A stretch of DNA of 64,000 nucleotides from contig CP107851.1 in the NCBI GenBank assembly GCA_036013505.1, forward strand, positions 8,108,001-8,172,000, read 5' to 3'. Positions 1 to 8,108 of the stretch are shown here, piece by piece (within the stretch, counting starts at the first letter, position 1; every line of letters starts with the position of its first letter). The position numbers and the translations under genes were made by a program. Below the pieces are notes generated by a model. The model was not told the DNA's origin. It was given only the letters and a program-made list of their open reading frames with translations, and did no database searches. This DNA comes from Streptomyces sp. NBC_00510. Lineage in GTDB: Bacteria; Actinomycetota; Actinomycetes; Streptomycetales; Streptomycetaceae.

Positions 1-86
1 TCCATCACCGGGCCGCAGCGGGCGTAGAAGCGGGCGAACAGCGGGTGGTGGACGGCTTCGCCCGTCACGCCGGTACGGCTCCTCAT
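1..86 (-). CDS. Probable SAM-dependent methyltransferase, N-terminal fragment (runs off the window)
   Basis: Only the first 28 or so codons lie in the window. The reading starts at the ATG complementary to 84-86 and begins MRSRTGVTGEAVHHPLFAR, continuing FYARCGPVM. The HPLFARFYA opening is one I associate with streptomycete class I methyltransferases, but the SAM-binding motif is beyond the edge, so this is recognition from memory. It lies 143 bp downstream of bioD on the same strand and could be read through from the biotin operon; a role in biotin synthesis cannot be judged from this fragment. Confidence 0.45.
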   Translation of the reverse strand, partial: MRSRTGVTGEAVHHPLFARFYARCGPVM

Positions 87-229
87 GGCCGGACCCCCTT
101 CGTCTCGGCACCCCTCACTCCGATTCTGCCGCTTCGGAGCCCGCCCCAAGCCTCCCCGTTCCGGGGCACATCCGGCGTGTCGCCCACCGTCCGCCCCGGG
201 AAGCCGTCGGGGCCGGACGGCGGTGCGGG
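87..229. other. Short intergenic gap, no feature seen
   Basis: The gap lies between bioD and the methyltransferase start, both on minus. It is GC-rich, and I see no convincing terminator or promoter. Confidence 0.4.
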
Positions 230-961
230 TCAGGCGGGGTCGGCGGGTGCCCAGTACGAGGTGAAGGCGGAGGCGTCCCAGATGCCGCCGATGCGGGGGG
301 AGAGCCAACCGGGTGCCGCCTGCCGGAAGTCGGCGGGGTCGAGGGCGGCCGCGCCGGCGGGCAGGGCGCCCACGAGCGGGGCGCCGGTGACCTCGGGCAG
401 GTCGAGGAGGTTGCAGCGGGCGGCCAGGTCCGCTTCGTCCGGCCAGCTGCCGATGACGACGCCCGCGCACTTCAGGTCCCGTGCCTTCAGCGCCTCCGCC
501 GTCAGCGCGGCACCGTTGAGGGTGCCGAGCCCGGCCGGGGCGACCACGAGCACCGGGGCCGCGAGCATCCGTGCCGCGTCCGCCAGCGTCGAGCCCGTGT
601 CGTCGAGACGGACGAGCAGCCCGCCCGCGCCCTCGACGAGGACGATGTCGTGCACCGCCGCCAGCTTCGCCGCCGCCTCCGCGATGTCGGCCGGGCCCAC
701 CGGGGCGAGTCCGGAGCGCCGTGCGGCCGTGGCGGGCGCCAGCGGCTCGGGGTACCGGGCCAGTTCGACGCCGGTGACCTCGGGGCCGGCGAGCCGGGTG
801 ACCTCGGCGGCGTCGCCCGGCTCGCCGGGGCCCACCCCGGTCTGCGCGGGCTTCAGGTAGGCGACGCTGTACTCGCCGAGCAGCACCGTCGCCGCGATCG
901 CGGCCGTCGTCACCGTCTTGCCGATCTCCGTGCCCGTACCGGTCACGAACAACACCGTCAT
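230..961 (-). CDS. bioD: Dethiobiotin synthetase
   Basis: ATP-dependent carboxylation and ring closure of 7,8-diaminopelargonic acid to dethiobiotin, the penultimate step of biotin synthesis, in the cytoplasm. The 243-residue protein has the family P-loop GTGTEIGKT at residues 8-16 (Lys15), then KPAQTG near residue 37 and VEGAGGLLV near residue 117, as expected for BioD (usual length about 220-240). The ATG overlaps the bioA stop as ATGA (958-961), so it is translationally coupled as the third gene of bioB-bioA-bioD. No truncation is visible. Confidence 0.97.
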   Translation of the reverse strand: MTVLFVTGTGTEIGKTVTTAAIAATVLLGEYSVAYLKPAQTGVGPGEPGDAAEVTRLAGPEVTGVELARYPEPLAPATAARRSGLAPVGPADIAEAAAKLAAVHDIVLVEGAGGLLVRLDDTGSTLADAARMLAAPVLVVAPAGLGTLNGAALTAEALKARDLKCAGVVIGSWPDEADLAARCNLLDLPEVTGAPLVGALPAGAAALDPADFRQAAPGWLSPRIGGIWDASAFTSYWAPADPA

Positions 962-2250
962 GCCGCCTCCGCCGCCGCGCGCACCGCCGCGCAGATGCGC
1001 GCGACGTCCTCGTCCCCCGTGACGTACGGGGGCATCGTGTAGATCAAGTCCCGGAACGGCCGCAACCATACCCCGCTGCGGGCGGCGGCCCGCGTCGCGG
1101 CGGCGAGGTCGACCTGGTGGTCGAGCTGGACGACACCGATCGCGCCCAGCACCCGCACGTCGCGTACCCCGGGGAGGCCGGCGGCGGGCGCGAGCCCCTC
1201 GCGCAGCCCGGCCTCGATCCGCTTGACCTCCTGAGCCCAGTCCTGGCCGAGCAGCAGGTCGAGCGAGGCGCAGGCGACGGCCGCGGCCAGCGGGTTGCCC
1301 ATGAAGGTCGGGCCGTGGGCGAGCACCGGCACCTCGCCCCGGGAGATCCCGTCGGCGACGCGCGCGGTGCACAAGGTGGCGGCCATCGTGAGGTAGCCCC
1401 CGGTCAGGGCCTTGCCGACGCACATCACGTCCGGCGAGACGCCCGCCTGGTCGGCGGCGAACAGCGTCCCGGTCCGCCCGAAGCCGGTGGCGATCTCGTC
1501 GAACACCAGCAGCACGTCGTGCTCGTCGCAGGCCTCGCGCAGCACCCGCAGGTAGGCGGGGGAGTGGAAGGTCATGCCGCCCGCGCCCTGCACGACGGGC
1601 TCGACGACGACCGCGGCGAGCTCGTGCGCGTGAGCGGCGATCGTCTCCCGCAGGTGGCCGGCGTACGCCTCCTCGTACGCGGCCGGCGGCGCGTCCGCGA
1701 AGACCTGCCGGGGCAGGACGCCGGACCACAGCCCGTGCATGCCGCCCTCGGGGTCGCAGACGGACATCGGCTGCCACGTGTCGCCGTGGTAGCCGCCGCG
1801 CCAGGTCATCAGGCGCTGCTTCTCCGGCCGCCCGAGCGAACGCCAGTACTGCAGGCACATCTTGACCGCGACCTCGACCGACACCGAGCCGGAGTCGGCG
1901 AGGAAGACGTGCCGCAGCGGATCGGGGGTGATCTCGACCAGGCGGGCGGCGAGCCGCACGGCGGGCTCGTGGGTGAGCCCGCCGAACATCACGTGGCTCA
2001 TCCGGTCCAGCTGGCCGCGGGCCGCCTCGTTGAGCACCGGGTGGTTGTAGCCGTGGATCGCCGACCACCACGACGACATGCCGTCGACGAGTTCGCCCGC
2101 GCCCTCGAACGGCTCGGCGAGCCGCAGCCGGACCCCGGCCGCGGACTCGACGACGAGCGGTTCCTGACGGCCCGGCATGGGCCCGTACGGATGCCAGACG
2201 TGCTCCCGGTCCAGTGCCAGCAGCTCGCCCGGGGTGAGCGGCTCAGGCAT
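958..2250 (-). CDS. bioA: Adenosylmethionine-8-amino-7-oxononanoate aminotransferase (DAPA synthase)
   Basis: PLP-dependent class III aminotransferase converting KAPA to DAPA with SAM as amino donor. The 430-residue product opens with VWHPYGPM near residue 18, a BioA hallmark. It carries WWSAIHGYNHP, DSGSVSVEVAVKM, FDEIATGFGRTG and the PLP lysine in VGKALTGGYLT. The ATG complementary to 2248-2250 is chosen because the upstream in-frame extension is only the antisense of the bioB repeat tail. The gene overlaps bioB by 8 bp and bioD by 4 bp, indicating tight coupling. Confidence 0.97.
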   Translation of the reverse strand: MPEPLTPGELLALDREHVWHPYGPMPGRQEPLVVESAAGVRLRLAEPFEGAGELVDGMSSWWSAIHGYNHPVLNEAARGQLDRMSHVMFGGLTHEPAVRLAARLVEITPDPLRHVFLADSGSVSVEVAVKMCLQYWRSLGRPEKQRLMTWRGGYHGDTWQPMSVCDPEGGMHGLWSGVLPRQVFADAPPAAYEEAYAGHLRETIAAHAHELAAVVVEPVVQGAGGMTFHSPAYLRVLREACDEHDVLLVFDEIATGFGRTGTLFAADQAGVSPDVMCVGKALTGGYLTMAATLCTARVADGISRGEVPVLAHGPTFMGNPLAAAVACASLDLLLGQDWAQEVKRIEAGLREGLAPAAGLPGVRDVRVLGAIGVVQLDHQVDLAAATRAAARSGVWLRPFRDLIYTMPPYVTGDEDVARICAAVRAAAEAA

Positions 2251-3478
2251 TGGGCGGCAGGTCCGTGCCGGTGCCGCGGCGGCGCACGGCCACCAGGTCG
2301 GTGCGGGCGGCACCGGCCGCCGCGGGCTGCGCGAGGTCGCCGTGGGTGTCGCCGTGGGTGTCGCCGTGGGTGTGGCCGCCGCAGGGGCCGCAGCCGCCGC
2401 CCTCACCCTCGCCGTGCGAGCCGCAGCCGGCGGAAGCGTGGGAACCGCAGCCCCCGGCCGGGGCCGCCACGTCCGCCCGGTGCTCGGGCAGGGTCACCTC
2501 GCCGGCGCCCTCCACCTCGAAACCGGCGTCCGCGATCATGTCGAGGTCGGTCTTGCCGGCCTGGCCCTCGCTGGTGAGGTAGTCGCCCAGGAAGATCGAG
2601 TTCGCCAGGTGCAGCGCGAGCGGCTGCATGCTCCGCAGGTGTACCTCGCGGCCGCCCGCGATGCGGACCTCCACATCGGGACAGACGAACCGCACCATAG
2701 AAAGAATCCGCAGGCACCGCTGCGGGGTGAGGTTCCACTCCTTCGCCAGCGGGGTGCCCTCGAAGGGGATGAGGAAGTTCACCGGGACGGAGTCGGGGTC
2801 CAGCTCGCGCAGCGCGAAGACCACGTCGACCAGGTCCTCGTCGCTCTCGCCCATGCCCGCGATCAGTCCGGAGCAGGCCGACAGGCCCGCCGCCTGGGCC
2901 TGTTGCACCGTTTCGACCCGGTCCGCGTAGGTGTGCGTGGTGGTGATGTCCCCGTAGGTGGCCTCGGAGGTGTTGAGGTTGTGGTTGTACGCGTCGGCGC
3001 CCGCGCCGCGCAGCCGCTCGGCCTGTCCGTCGGAGAGGAGGCCCAGGCAGGCGCAGACCTCGACGGCCTCGTTCTGCTCCTTGATGGCCTCGATGGTCTT
3101 GGAGACCCGGTCCACGTCGCGGTCGGTCGGGCCGCGTCCGCTCGCCACCAGGCAGACCCGCTTGGCACCGCCGGCGACCCCCGCCGCCGCGGCGGCCGCC
3201 GCCTGGTCGGGCTTGAGCCAGGTGTACTTGAGGATCCCGGCCTCCGAGCCGAGCCGCTGCGAGCAGTACGAGCAGTCCTCCGGGCACAGCCCCGACTTGA
3301 GGTTGACCAGGTAGTTCAGCTTCACCCGGCGGCCGAACCACGCACGGCGCACCTTGCCGGCCGCGGCCACCACGTCGAGGAGTTCGTCGTCGGAGGTCGC
3401 CAGCACGGCGAGCGCCTCCTCACGGGTGGGCAGCTCGCGGCGCAGGCCCTTCTCGACCAAAGCATTCAGCAGATCCAT
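2243..3478 (-). CDS. bioB: Biotin synthase with an unusual Cys/His-rich C-terminal tail
   Basis: Radical-SAM enzyme that inserts sulfur into dethiobiotin. The [4Fe-4S]-binding CxxxCxxC is Cys65, Cys69 and Cys72 (CPEDCSYC), followed by the canonical BioB core through about residue 340. The protein is 411 residues, whereas E. coli BioB is 346. The extra ~70 residues are low-complexity and rich in Cys, Gly and His, including CGPCGG and a repeated THGD unit. It is the first gene of the minus-strand bioB-bioA-bioD operon; its start at 3478 lies 147 bp from the divergent bioF. A slightly earlier start (codon at 3529) is possible but the MDLLNALVEK start fits the family better. Confidence 0.96.
   Translation of the reverse strand: MDLLNALVEKGLRRELPTREEALAVLATSDDELLDVVAAAGKVRRAWFGRRVKLNYLVNLKSGLCPEDCSYCSQRLGSEAGILKYTWLKPDQAAAAAAAGVAGGAKRVCLVASGRGPTDRDVDRVSKTIEAIKEQNEAVEVCACLGLLSDGQAERLRGAGADAYNHNLNTSEATYGDITTTHTYADRVETVQQAQAAGLSACSGLIAGMGESDEDLVDVVFALRELDPDSVPVNFLIPFEGTPLAKEWNLTPQRCLRILSMVRFVCPDVEVRIAGGREVHLRSMQPLALHLANSIFLGDYLTSEGQAGKTDLDMIADAGFEVEGAGEVTLPEHRADVAAPAGGCGSHASAGCGSHGEGEGGGCGPCGGHTHGDTHGDTHGDLAQPAAAGAARTDLVAVRRRGTGTDLPPNA
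2336..2371 (-). repeat. Three perfect 12-bp tandem repeats inside bioB
   Basis: GTCGCCGTGGGT is present three times head to tail (2336-2347, 2348-2359, 2360-2371, plus-strand sense). On the coding strand it encodes repeated Thr-His-Gly-Asp units. In-frame repeat-number change would lengthen or shorten the histidine-rich tail without affecting the catalytic domain. Confidence 0.9.
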
Positions 3479-3543
3479 GTCGCGATCCTGGCGTACCGCG
3501 CGGGCCCGGGCCAATGGGGCATCCCACAAGACCGCTCGCTCAG

Positions 3544-3563
3544 GGTGTGTGCATCACCACACC
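3544..3563. promoter_or_regulatory. Inverted repeat in the bioB/bioF divergent promoter region, possible operator
   Basis: GGTGTG, 8 bp, CACACC is a perfect dyad placed between the two divergent starts (66 bp upstream of bioB, 63 bp upstream of bioF). Position suggests a shared operator for biotin control. I cannot match it to a specific repressor; no BirA-like gene is visible in the window. Confidence 0.35.
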
Positions 3564-3625
3564 GTGCGAGACGATCCGGCACACTACGGTGGCGCCGAAC
3601 CCTCCGCCGACCCCAGGGGACGACC

Positions 3626-4774
3626 ATGACCCGCGACCCGTTCGACTGGATCGACGCGCACGCCGAACGGCGTCGCGCGGCCGGGCTGGTGCGCACCCTG
3701 CGCCCGCGGCCCGCGCGGTCGCCCCTGCTGGACCTCGCCTCCAACGACTACCTGGGGCTCGCCCACCACCCCGAGGTGACCCGGGCCGGTGCGGACGCCT
3801 GCCTGCGCTGGGGCGCCGGCTCGACCGGTTCACGGCTGGTCACCGGCAGCACCGAGCTCCACGCCGAGCTGGAGGCCGAACTGGCCGCCTTCTGCGGCTT
3901 CGAGGCGGCGCTGGTCCTGGCCTCCGGCTACGCCGCCAACCTCGCCGCCGTCACGGCGCTCAGCACCGAGCCGGACACGCTCCTCGTCTCCGACAGCGGC
4001 AACCACGCCTCGCTCATCGACGGCTGCCGGCTCTCCCGCGCCACCACCGAGGTCGTGCGGCACGCCGATCCGGACGCCCTGCGCAAGGCGCTGACCGGCC
4101 ACGAAGGCCCTGCCGTGGCCGTCACCGACTCGGTCTTCTCGGTGGACGGCGACGCGGCCCCGCTCGGCGCGCTGGCCGCCGCCTGCCGCGAGCACGGCGC
4201 CGCGCTGCTGGTGGACGACGCACACGGGCTCGGGGTGCTCGGTCCCGGGGGCCGGGGGGCGGCCGCGGAGGCGGGTCTGGCGGGCGCGCCCGGACTGGTG
4301 TGCACCGCCACGCTCTCCAAGTCCCTGGGCAGCCAGGGCGGCGTGGTGCTGGGACCGGCCCGCGTCATCGAGCACCTGGTCAACGCCGCGCGGACGTTCA
4401 TCTTCGACACGGGCCTCGCCCCGGCGGCCACCGGAGCGGCGCTCGGTGCGCTGCGCCTGCTCAGGCGCGAGCCGGAACGTGCCGTACGGGCCCGGGCGGT
4501 CGCCCGCGAGCTGTACGAGCGGCTGGCGGGGGCGGGGCTGGACGCCACCGCGCCGGACGCGTGCGTGGTGTCGGTGCGGGCACCGTCGCCCGAGGCGGCC
4601 GTCGCGTGGGCCGGGGCGTGCCGTGAGGCGGGTCTCGCCGTGGGCTGCTTCCGGCCACCGTCCGTGCCCGACGGGATCTCGCGGTTGCGGCTCACCGCTC
4701 GGGCGGACCTGACGGGCCGTGAGATCGGCGACGCCGTGGGGACGATCGTCCGTACGGCGCCGCCGCGCCCCTGA
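3626..4774 (+). CDS. bioF: 8-amino-7-oxononanoate synthase (KAPA synthase)
   Basis: PLP-dependent alpha-oxoamine synthase condensing pimeloyl-ACP/CoA with alanine to KAPA, the first dedicated ring step. The 382-residue protein carries LDLASNDYLGL near 35-45, GSTGSRLVTGS near 65-75, DDAHGLG at 197-203 and the PLP lysine in TLSKSLGSQGG (Lys232). The ATG at 3626 follows AGGGGA with good spacing; upstream in-frame sequence is antisense to bioB. It is divergent from bioB-A-D, completing bioF/A/D/B. bioC and bioH are not seen nearby. Confidence 0.96.
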   Translation: MTRDPFDWIDAHAERRRAAGLVRTLRPRPARSPLLDLASNDYLGLAHHPEVTRAGADACLRWGAGSTGSRLVTGSTELHAELEAELAAFCGFEAALVLASGYAANLAAVTALSTEPDTLLVSDSGNHASLIDGCRLSRATTEVVRHADPDALRKALTGHEGPAVAVTDSVFSVDGDAAPLGALAAACREHGAALLVDDAHGLGVLGPGGRGAAAEAGLAGAPGLVCTATLSKSLGSQGGVVLGPARVIEHLVNAARTFIFDTGLAPAATGAALGALRLLRREPERAVRARAVARELYERLAGAGLDATAPDACVVSVRAPSPEAAVAWAGACREAGLAVGCFRPPSVPDGISRLRLTARADLTGREIGDAVGTIVRTAPPRP

Positions 4775-4776
4775 GT

Positions 4777-5028
4777 TCAGGGGTGTTCGGTCAGGCTCCC
4801 CGTCGCCACGGCGGCGAGGAACTCCGCCCAGGCCGCCGGGGGGAAGAGCAGGGCGGGACCGCGCACATCCTTGGAGTCGCGTACGGCGAGCTGACCCGAG
4901 AGCGGCCCGTCCCCGATGAGGGCCGTCTCGACGCAGTTGTTCGCCGCCGTGCTGTAGCTGCTGCGTCGCCAATTCACACCTGAGAGGGACGCACTGGAGG
5001 TGACGTACTGAGGCAGAGCGTTGGACAT
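4777..5028 (-). CDS. DUF397 domain protein
   Basis: Small 83-residue protein with the DUF397 pattern: WRRSSYSTAANNCVE near residues 20-34, VRDSKD in the middle and FPPAAWAEFLAAV near the C-terminus. DUF397 proteins typically sit beside XRE regulators of the WhiJ/AbaA-like group in Streptomyces. Here the start is 15 bp downstream of the XRE gene, so the two are co-transcribed. The biochemical role is unknown; a partner or antagonist role towards the regulator is inferred from the recurrent pairing. Confidence 0.9.
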   Translation of the reverse strand: MSNALPQYVTSSASLSGVNWRRSSYSTAANNCVETALIGDGPLSGQLAVRDSKDVRGPALLFPPAAWAEFLAAVATGSLTEHP

Positions 5029-5043
5029 GGGGGGTGTGCCTCC

Positions 5044-5895
5044 TTACGCGCCTTTGCCGATGCCGGAGATGAAGGACAGCGACTGCTCACTCGACAGGGC
5101 ATGGGAGCGCAACCGATTGAAGGCAGCACCGTACGCCCTGACGTCCTCGTGCTGATCTAGATAGAGACTACTCGTCAAATGGTCGAGAACAACCACGTCG
5201 AGATCAGCAATGCGCGGAAATGAGAAGATTACGAAAGGGCCTGTGACGCCTATATGCCCACCGGCCGAGAAAGGCAGCACCTGCAGATGCACATGAGGCA
5301 GTGAACCCAGCTCCACAAGATGGCTCAATTGCGCCGCCATCACTCCGGGACCCCCGACCCTGCGGCGCAGCACCGCCTCGTCCAGCACCGCCCAGAGCTC
5401 CAGCGGCGGATCGGCGCGCAGCACCGCCTGGCGGGCCATCCGCACCTGCACCAGGGTCGCGATCTGCCGCGGACCGAGCTGCGGCAGGACGGACCGGGTG
5501 AGCTCGCGGGCGTAGTCCGGGGTCTGCAGCAGTCCCGGCACCACCGTGGTCTCCAGGGTCCGCGCCCGGCAGGCGTCGGTCTCCAGGGAGATGAAGTCCC
5601 GGTAGGCGGACGGGAGTTCCTCGCGGAACTCATGCCACCAGCCGCGCCGGTCGACCTCGCCCGCCAGTGCGGAGAGCATCTCCCGCAACCGCTGGTCGCG
5701 CACCCCGTACACGTCCAGCAGTGCCGTGACGTCCTCGGGGCGCACTCCGCTGCGGCCGGTCTCGATCCGGCTGACCTTGGACTGGTGCCATCCCAGGCGC
5801 TGGGCGGCCTCACCGCTCGTGAGCCCCGCCGTGTCGCGCAGACGGCGCAATTCCGAGCCGATCTTGCGGCGGCGTACCGCCGGCACCTGCTGCAT
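5044..5895 (-). CDS. XRE-family regulator with DUF5753 domain (WhiJ-like)
   Basis: The 283-residue protein has an N-terminal helix-turn-helix (about residues 10-65: LRRLRDTAGLTSGEAAQRLG, then WHQSKVSRIETGR) and a C-terminal DUF5753-type domain (WWHEFREELPSAYRDFISLE onward, about 85-270). It heads a two-gene unit with DUF397 and is divergent from a small ATPase gene, the trio typical of abaA/whiJ-like developmental loci. Codons in the last third (about 5060-5340) are clearly AT-richer than in the first two thirds, e.g. HIGVTGPFVIFSFPRIADLD, hinting at a mosaic gene. Confidence 0.92.
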   Translation of the reverse strand: MQQVPAVRRRKIGSELRRLRDTAGLTSGEAAQRLGWHQSKVSRIETGRSGVRPEDVTALLDVYGVRDQRLREMLSALAGEVDRRGWWHEFREELPSAYRDFISLETDACRARTLETTVVPGLLQTPDYARELTRSVLPQLGPRQIATLVQVRMARQAVLRADPPLELWAVLDEAVLRRRVGGPGVMAAQLSHLVELGSLPHVHLQVLPFSAGGHIGVTGPFVIFSFPRIADLDVVVLDHLTSSLYLDQHEDVRAYGAAFNRLRSHALSSEQSLSFISGIGKGA

Positions 5896-5958
5896 GGTGT
5901 GTGCACCTCCCGGTTCCCGGCACCCCCGCCGGTCCCCGGGCGAAGTCTGCCGCGCAAA

Positions 5959-6011
5959 TACGTTCTCTCGTAGCAGAGTTCACCGCTTTGGGCGACAGAT
6001 ATATGCATATA
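5959..6011. promoter_or_regulatory. AT-rich divergent promoter region with two palindromes
   Basis: TACG-6 bp-CGTA (5959-5972) and the perfect 12-bp palindrome TATATGCATATA (6000-6011) lie in the unusually AT-rich spacer between the XRE gene (start 5895) and the ATPase gene (start 6184). Such sequences are rare in this GC context, so they are probable promoter or operator elements, plausibly bound by the XRE protein. The assignment is positional only. Confidence 0.45.
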
Positions 6012-6183
6012 GCTGTGGTGACACCCGATTAAGGGCACGATGAGTGACACTCTGGCGCGTGAGTGCCGAACGGGGACGTGCCGCGCGGAAGGCGGGGCAC
6101 GGCGCCGCCGGCCGTCGCGCGTGCGGCCACGGGCGCGGCAGGCGCCGGCGTCCTGGTCACGGCGGGAAAGGGACAGCGTCGCC

Positions 6184-6618
6184 ATGGCAGACCACCAGGA
6201 AGCATCCGTCACCCTGCCGAGCGACCCTGCCTCGGTCCCCGCGGTACGTCGCTACGTGAGCGAGCTGCTGGTGGAGTGGGGCATGCCCGAGGACTCGGAC
6301 CCCGCCGACTCCGTCCGGCTCATCGTCTCCGAGCTCGCGACCAACGCGGTGCTGCACACCCTCGGCCAGTCCCCGACCTTCACCCTCGACGTCCAGCTGG
6401 ACCGGGACGAGCAACTGCGCATCGGGGTCACCGACAGCCACCCCCGGTGGCCCCAGCGGCTGCCCGCCGCCGTGCAGCAGGACAACGGACGCGGCATGGT
6501 GATTATCCGTCACCTCACGGCGGAGGCGGGCGGCACGCTGCTCGTCACCCCCACCGCCGAGGGCGGCAAGACGGTGTGGATCAGCCTGCCCTGGGCCACC
6601 GCCGCCGCCGTCGAGTGA
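6184..6618 (+). CDS. Anti-sigma-factor-like ATP-binding protein (RsbW/HATPase_c_2)
   Basis: Single-domain 144-residue GHKL ATPase of the RsbW/SpoIIAB type. The N-box is LIVSELATNAVLHT, the G1-like box is VTDSHPRWP and the G2-like box is NGRGMVIIRHL. Members phosphorylate anti-anti-sigma factors or sequester sigma factors. Start 6184 is preferred because it follows a purine-rich GGGAAAGGGA and precedes family-like sequence; an upstream ATG at 6040 would add an arginine-rich stretch unlike the family. It is divergent from the XRE/DUF397 pair, a recurring streptomycete arrangement. Confidence 0.88.
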   Translation: MADHQEASVTLPSDPASVPAVRRYVSELLVEWGMPEDSDPADSVRLIVSELATNAVLHTLGQSPTFTLDVQLDRDEQLRIGVTDSHPRWPQRLPAAVQQDNGRGMVIIRHLTAEAGGTLLVTPTAEGGKTVWISLPWATAAAVE

Positions 6619-6630
6619 CCCCGGTGGCCC

Positions 6631-7275
6631 TCAGTCCTCCCGGGTGAGCAGCAGCGCCTCGGCGCCCATCGGCACGAAGCCCGCCGCCGTGAACGCCCGC
6701 ACGCTCGCCGCGTTGCCCGGGGCGATCTGCGCCCACACCGTCCCGCCCTCCGGGACGAGATGACGTGCCGCGAGCGCAAGCCGGCGGCCGAGGCCCGCAC
6801 CGCGCGCCCCCGGATCGACCTCCACGGCCGCCTCCCAGCGGCCCGCCACACCCCGGCCCGTCAGCACGGTGCCCCCGGGCACCGTCCACGCCCGTACCCA
6901 GTCACGGTGCCGCAGGGCCCGGACGATCCGCGGATGATCCCGGTCGGCGGTCTCCCGCAGGGGCAGGCCCAGGGAGGCCGGCGGCGGCCCCGGCAGGGCC
7001 GGCGCGGCGGTCAGCAGGTCGACGTTGTTCACCGTGCGGTCCAGCAGGCCGCACAGCGCGGTGAGGAACGGCGGATTGAGCGGCGCCGAGAGGTCGCCGG
7101 GCGGCAGCAGCCCGCGGATCCGCTCCGGATCGGCGTCCGCGAAGACCACGGCATGGGCGGTGAAGGCGATCACCCCGGCGTCGCGCGGCGCGGGCTGCCG
7201 CACGACCGTCACCGAGCCGTCGGCGGGCGGGAAGACGCCCGCGGCGGCGTCGGCGAGGATCCGTATCAGGGACAC
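6631..7275 (-). CDS. GNAT-family N-acetyltransferase
   Basis: 214 residues; the C-terminal half has the GNAT acetyl-CoA loop (VDPGARGAGLGRRLALAA, about 153-170) and the terminal beta-strand signature NAASVRAFTAAGFVPMG. The N-terminal ~120 residues are less conserved and probably form the substrate side. It converges on the ATPase gene with 12 bp between the stops. The substrate cannot be predicted. Confidence 0.85.
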   Translation of the reverse strand: MSLIRILADAAAGVFPPADGSVTVVRQPAPRDAGVIAFTAHAVVFADADPERIRGLLPPGDLSAPLNPPFLTALCGLLDRTVNNVDLLTAAPALPGPPPASLGLPLRETADRDHPRIVRALRHRDWVRAWTVPGGTVLTGRGVAGRWEAAVEVDPGARGAGLGRRLALAARHLVPEGGTVWAQIAPGNAASVRAFTAAGFVPMGAEALLLTRED

Positions 7276-7304
7276 ACCGGCACGCTACCGGCACGTCCGC
7301 GGCG

Positions 7305-7350
7305 CCGGTCGCGTTGCCCGGGAGCCCCGGCTCCCGGGCAACGCGACCGG
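7305..7350. terminator. Strong hairpin terminator after the NlpC/P60 gene
   Basis: The arms (7305-7324 and 7331-7350) are a perfect 20-bp inverted repeat with a 6-nt loop, starting 2 bp past the stop of the minus-strand NlpC/P60 gene. No U-tract follows, as is common in Streptomyces. It would insulate the GNAT gene downstream. Confidence 0.85.
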
Positions 7351-7352
7351 GG

Positions 7353-7826
7353 TCACTTCACCCGGCCGTACCAGACGCTGCGGCTCCAGATCTTCTCCAG
7401 CCGCACCCGCCCGCCGGGTTTGGGGGAGTGCCAGATCTTCCCGTGCCCGGCGTACATCCCCACGTGGTACACGTTGCTCCCGTAGTGGAAGAAGACCAGG
7501 TCACCACGGGTCCGTGAGGACTTCCGGATGTGCCGGACGCTGTTGTACTGGGCGCCCGCGGTGCGGGGGAGCTTCTTGCCCGCCTTCTTGAAGGAGTAGA
7601 AGGTGAGCCCGGAGCAGTCGAACCTGCCGGGGCCGGCGGCCCCGTACTGGTACGGCGCGCCCCTCTTGGACGCCGCGATCTTCAGCGCCTTGGCGGAGAC
7701 CGCCGCCGCGTCTGCCTGCTGGGCGAGCTCCGGCAGTACGGCGGGACCGGCCACGGCGGCCGCCGTGAGGGCGGAGACCGCTCCGAGCCGGCACAGGACC
7801 CCGGACATGGCTGTTGGCGCACTCAT
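7353..7826 (-). CDS. Secreted NlpC/P60 (C40) peptidoglycan endopeptidase
   Basis: 157-residue exported cell-wall hydrolase. An N-terminal signal (LCRLGAVSALTAAAVAGPAV, about 11-30) is followed by a single NlpC/P60 domain with catalytic Cys71 (FDCSGLT), His121 (YHVGMYAG) and a third polar residue at His133 (IWHSP). The ATG complementary to 7824-7826 is chosen because the upstream reading is the riboswitch. Control by a c-di-AMP riboswitch fits the known pairing of ydaO elements with cell-wall hydrolases in actinobacteria: c-di-AMP would reduce expression. Confidence 0.92.
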   Translation of the reverse strand: MSAPTAMSGVLCRLGAVSALTAAAVAGPAVLPELAQQADAAAVSAKALKIAASKRGAPYQYGAAGPGRFDCSGLTFYSFKKAGKKLPRTAGAQYNSVRHIRKSSRTRGDLVFFHYGSNVYHVGMYAGHGKIWHSPKPGGRVRLEKIWSRSVWYGRVK

Positions 7827-7832
7827 GCGCAA

Positions 7833-8062
7833 CCCTTCGTCGTCCGCCTGCGAAGGATGACCTGTCGGGTTCGGGCAGGCGAAGATGCCCGGCCGCGGCT
7901 GCGGCTTCACCCCAAGGGTCCGGCGACCGGCGCCGGACCCGTACTGCTCGGGTCCTCCGCTCCTGCCGATGAGTCGTCGTCGACCTGGCATCCGCGCGGC
8001 GGCAGGATTCGGCGTCCGCACGGACCGCCCCGCCGGGATGACGGGGGCTTGTCGTCGAAGGG
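7833..8062 (-). ncRNA. ydaO/yuaA-type c-di-AMP riboswitch in the 5' leader of the NlpC/P60 gene
   Basis: Read on minus, the leader contains the conserved blocks in order. CGCCGAATCCTGCC (about 8001-8014) pairs with GGCAGGAGCGG. Then come AGGACCCGA (about 7949-7957), GGGGTGAAGCC (about 7902-7912) and the 3' block CGAACCCGACAGG (7862-7874) ending TTCGCAGGCGG. These match the ydaO consensus I know. CCCTTCG (8056-8062) and CGAAGGG (7833-7839) could close an outer stem. Boundaries are approximate. Confidence 0.88.
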
Positions 8063-8108
8063 ATGATCACCCACCGAAGCGGCCGATTCCCAGCGCAACC
8101 GGTCGAAT

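Noticed and set aside
3596..3625. Leaderless start for bioF (TACGGT-like box near 3582-3590)
   Set aside because: The ATG at 3626 has a clear AGGGGA ribosome site at normal spacing, so a leadered start is better supported.
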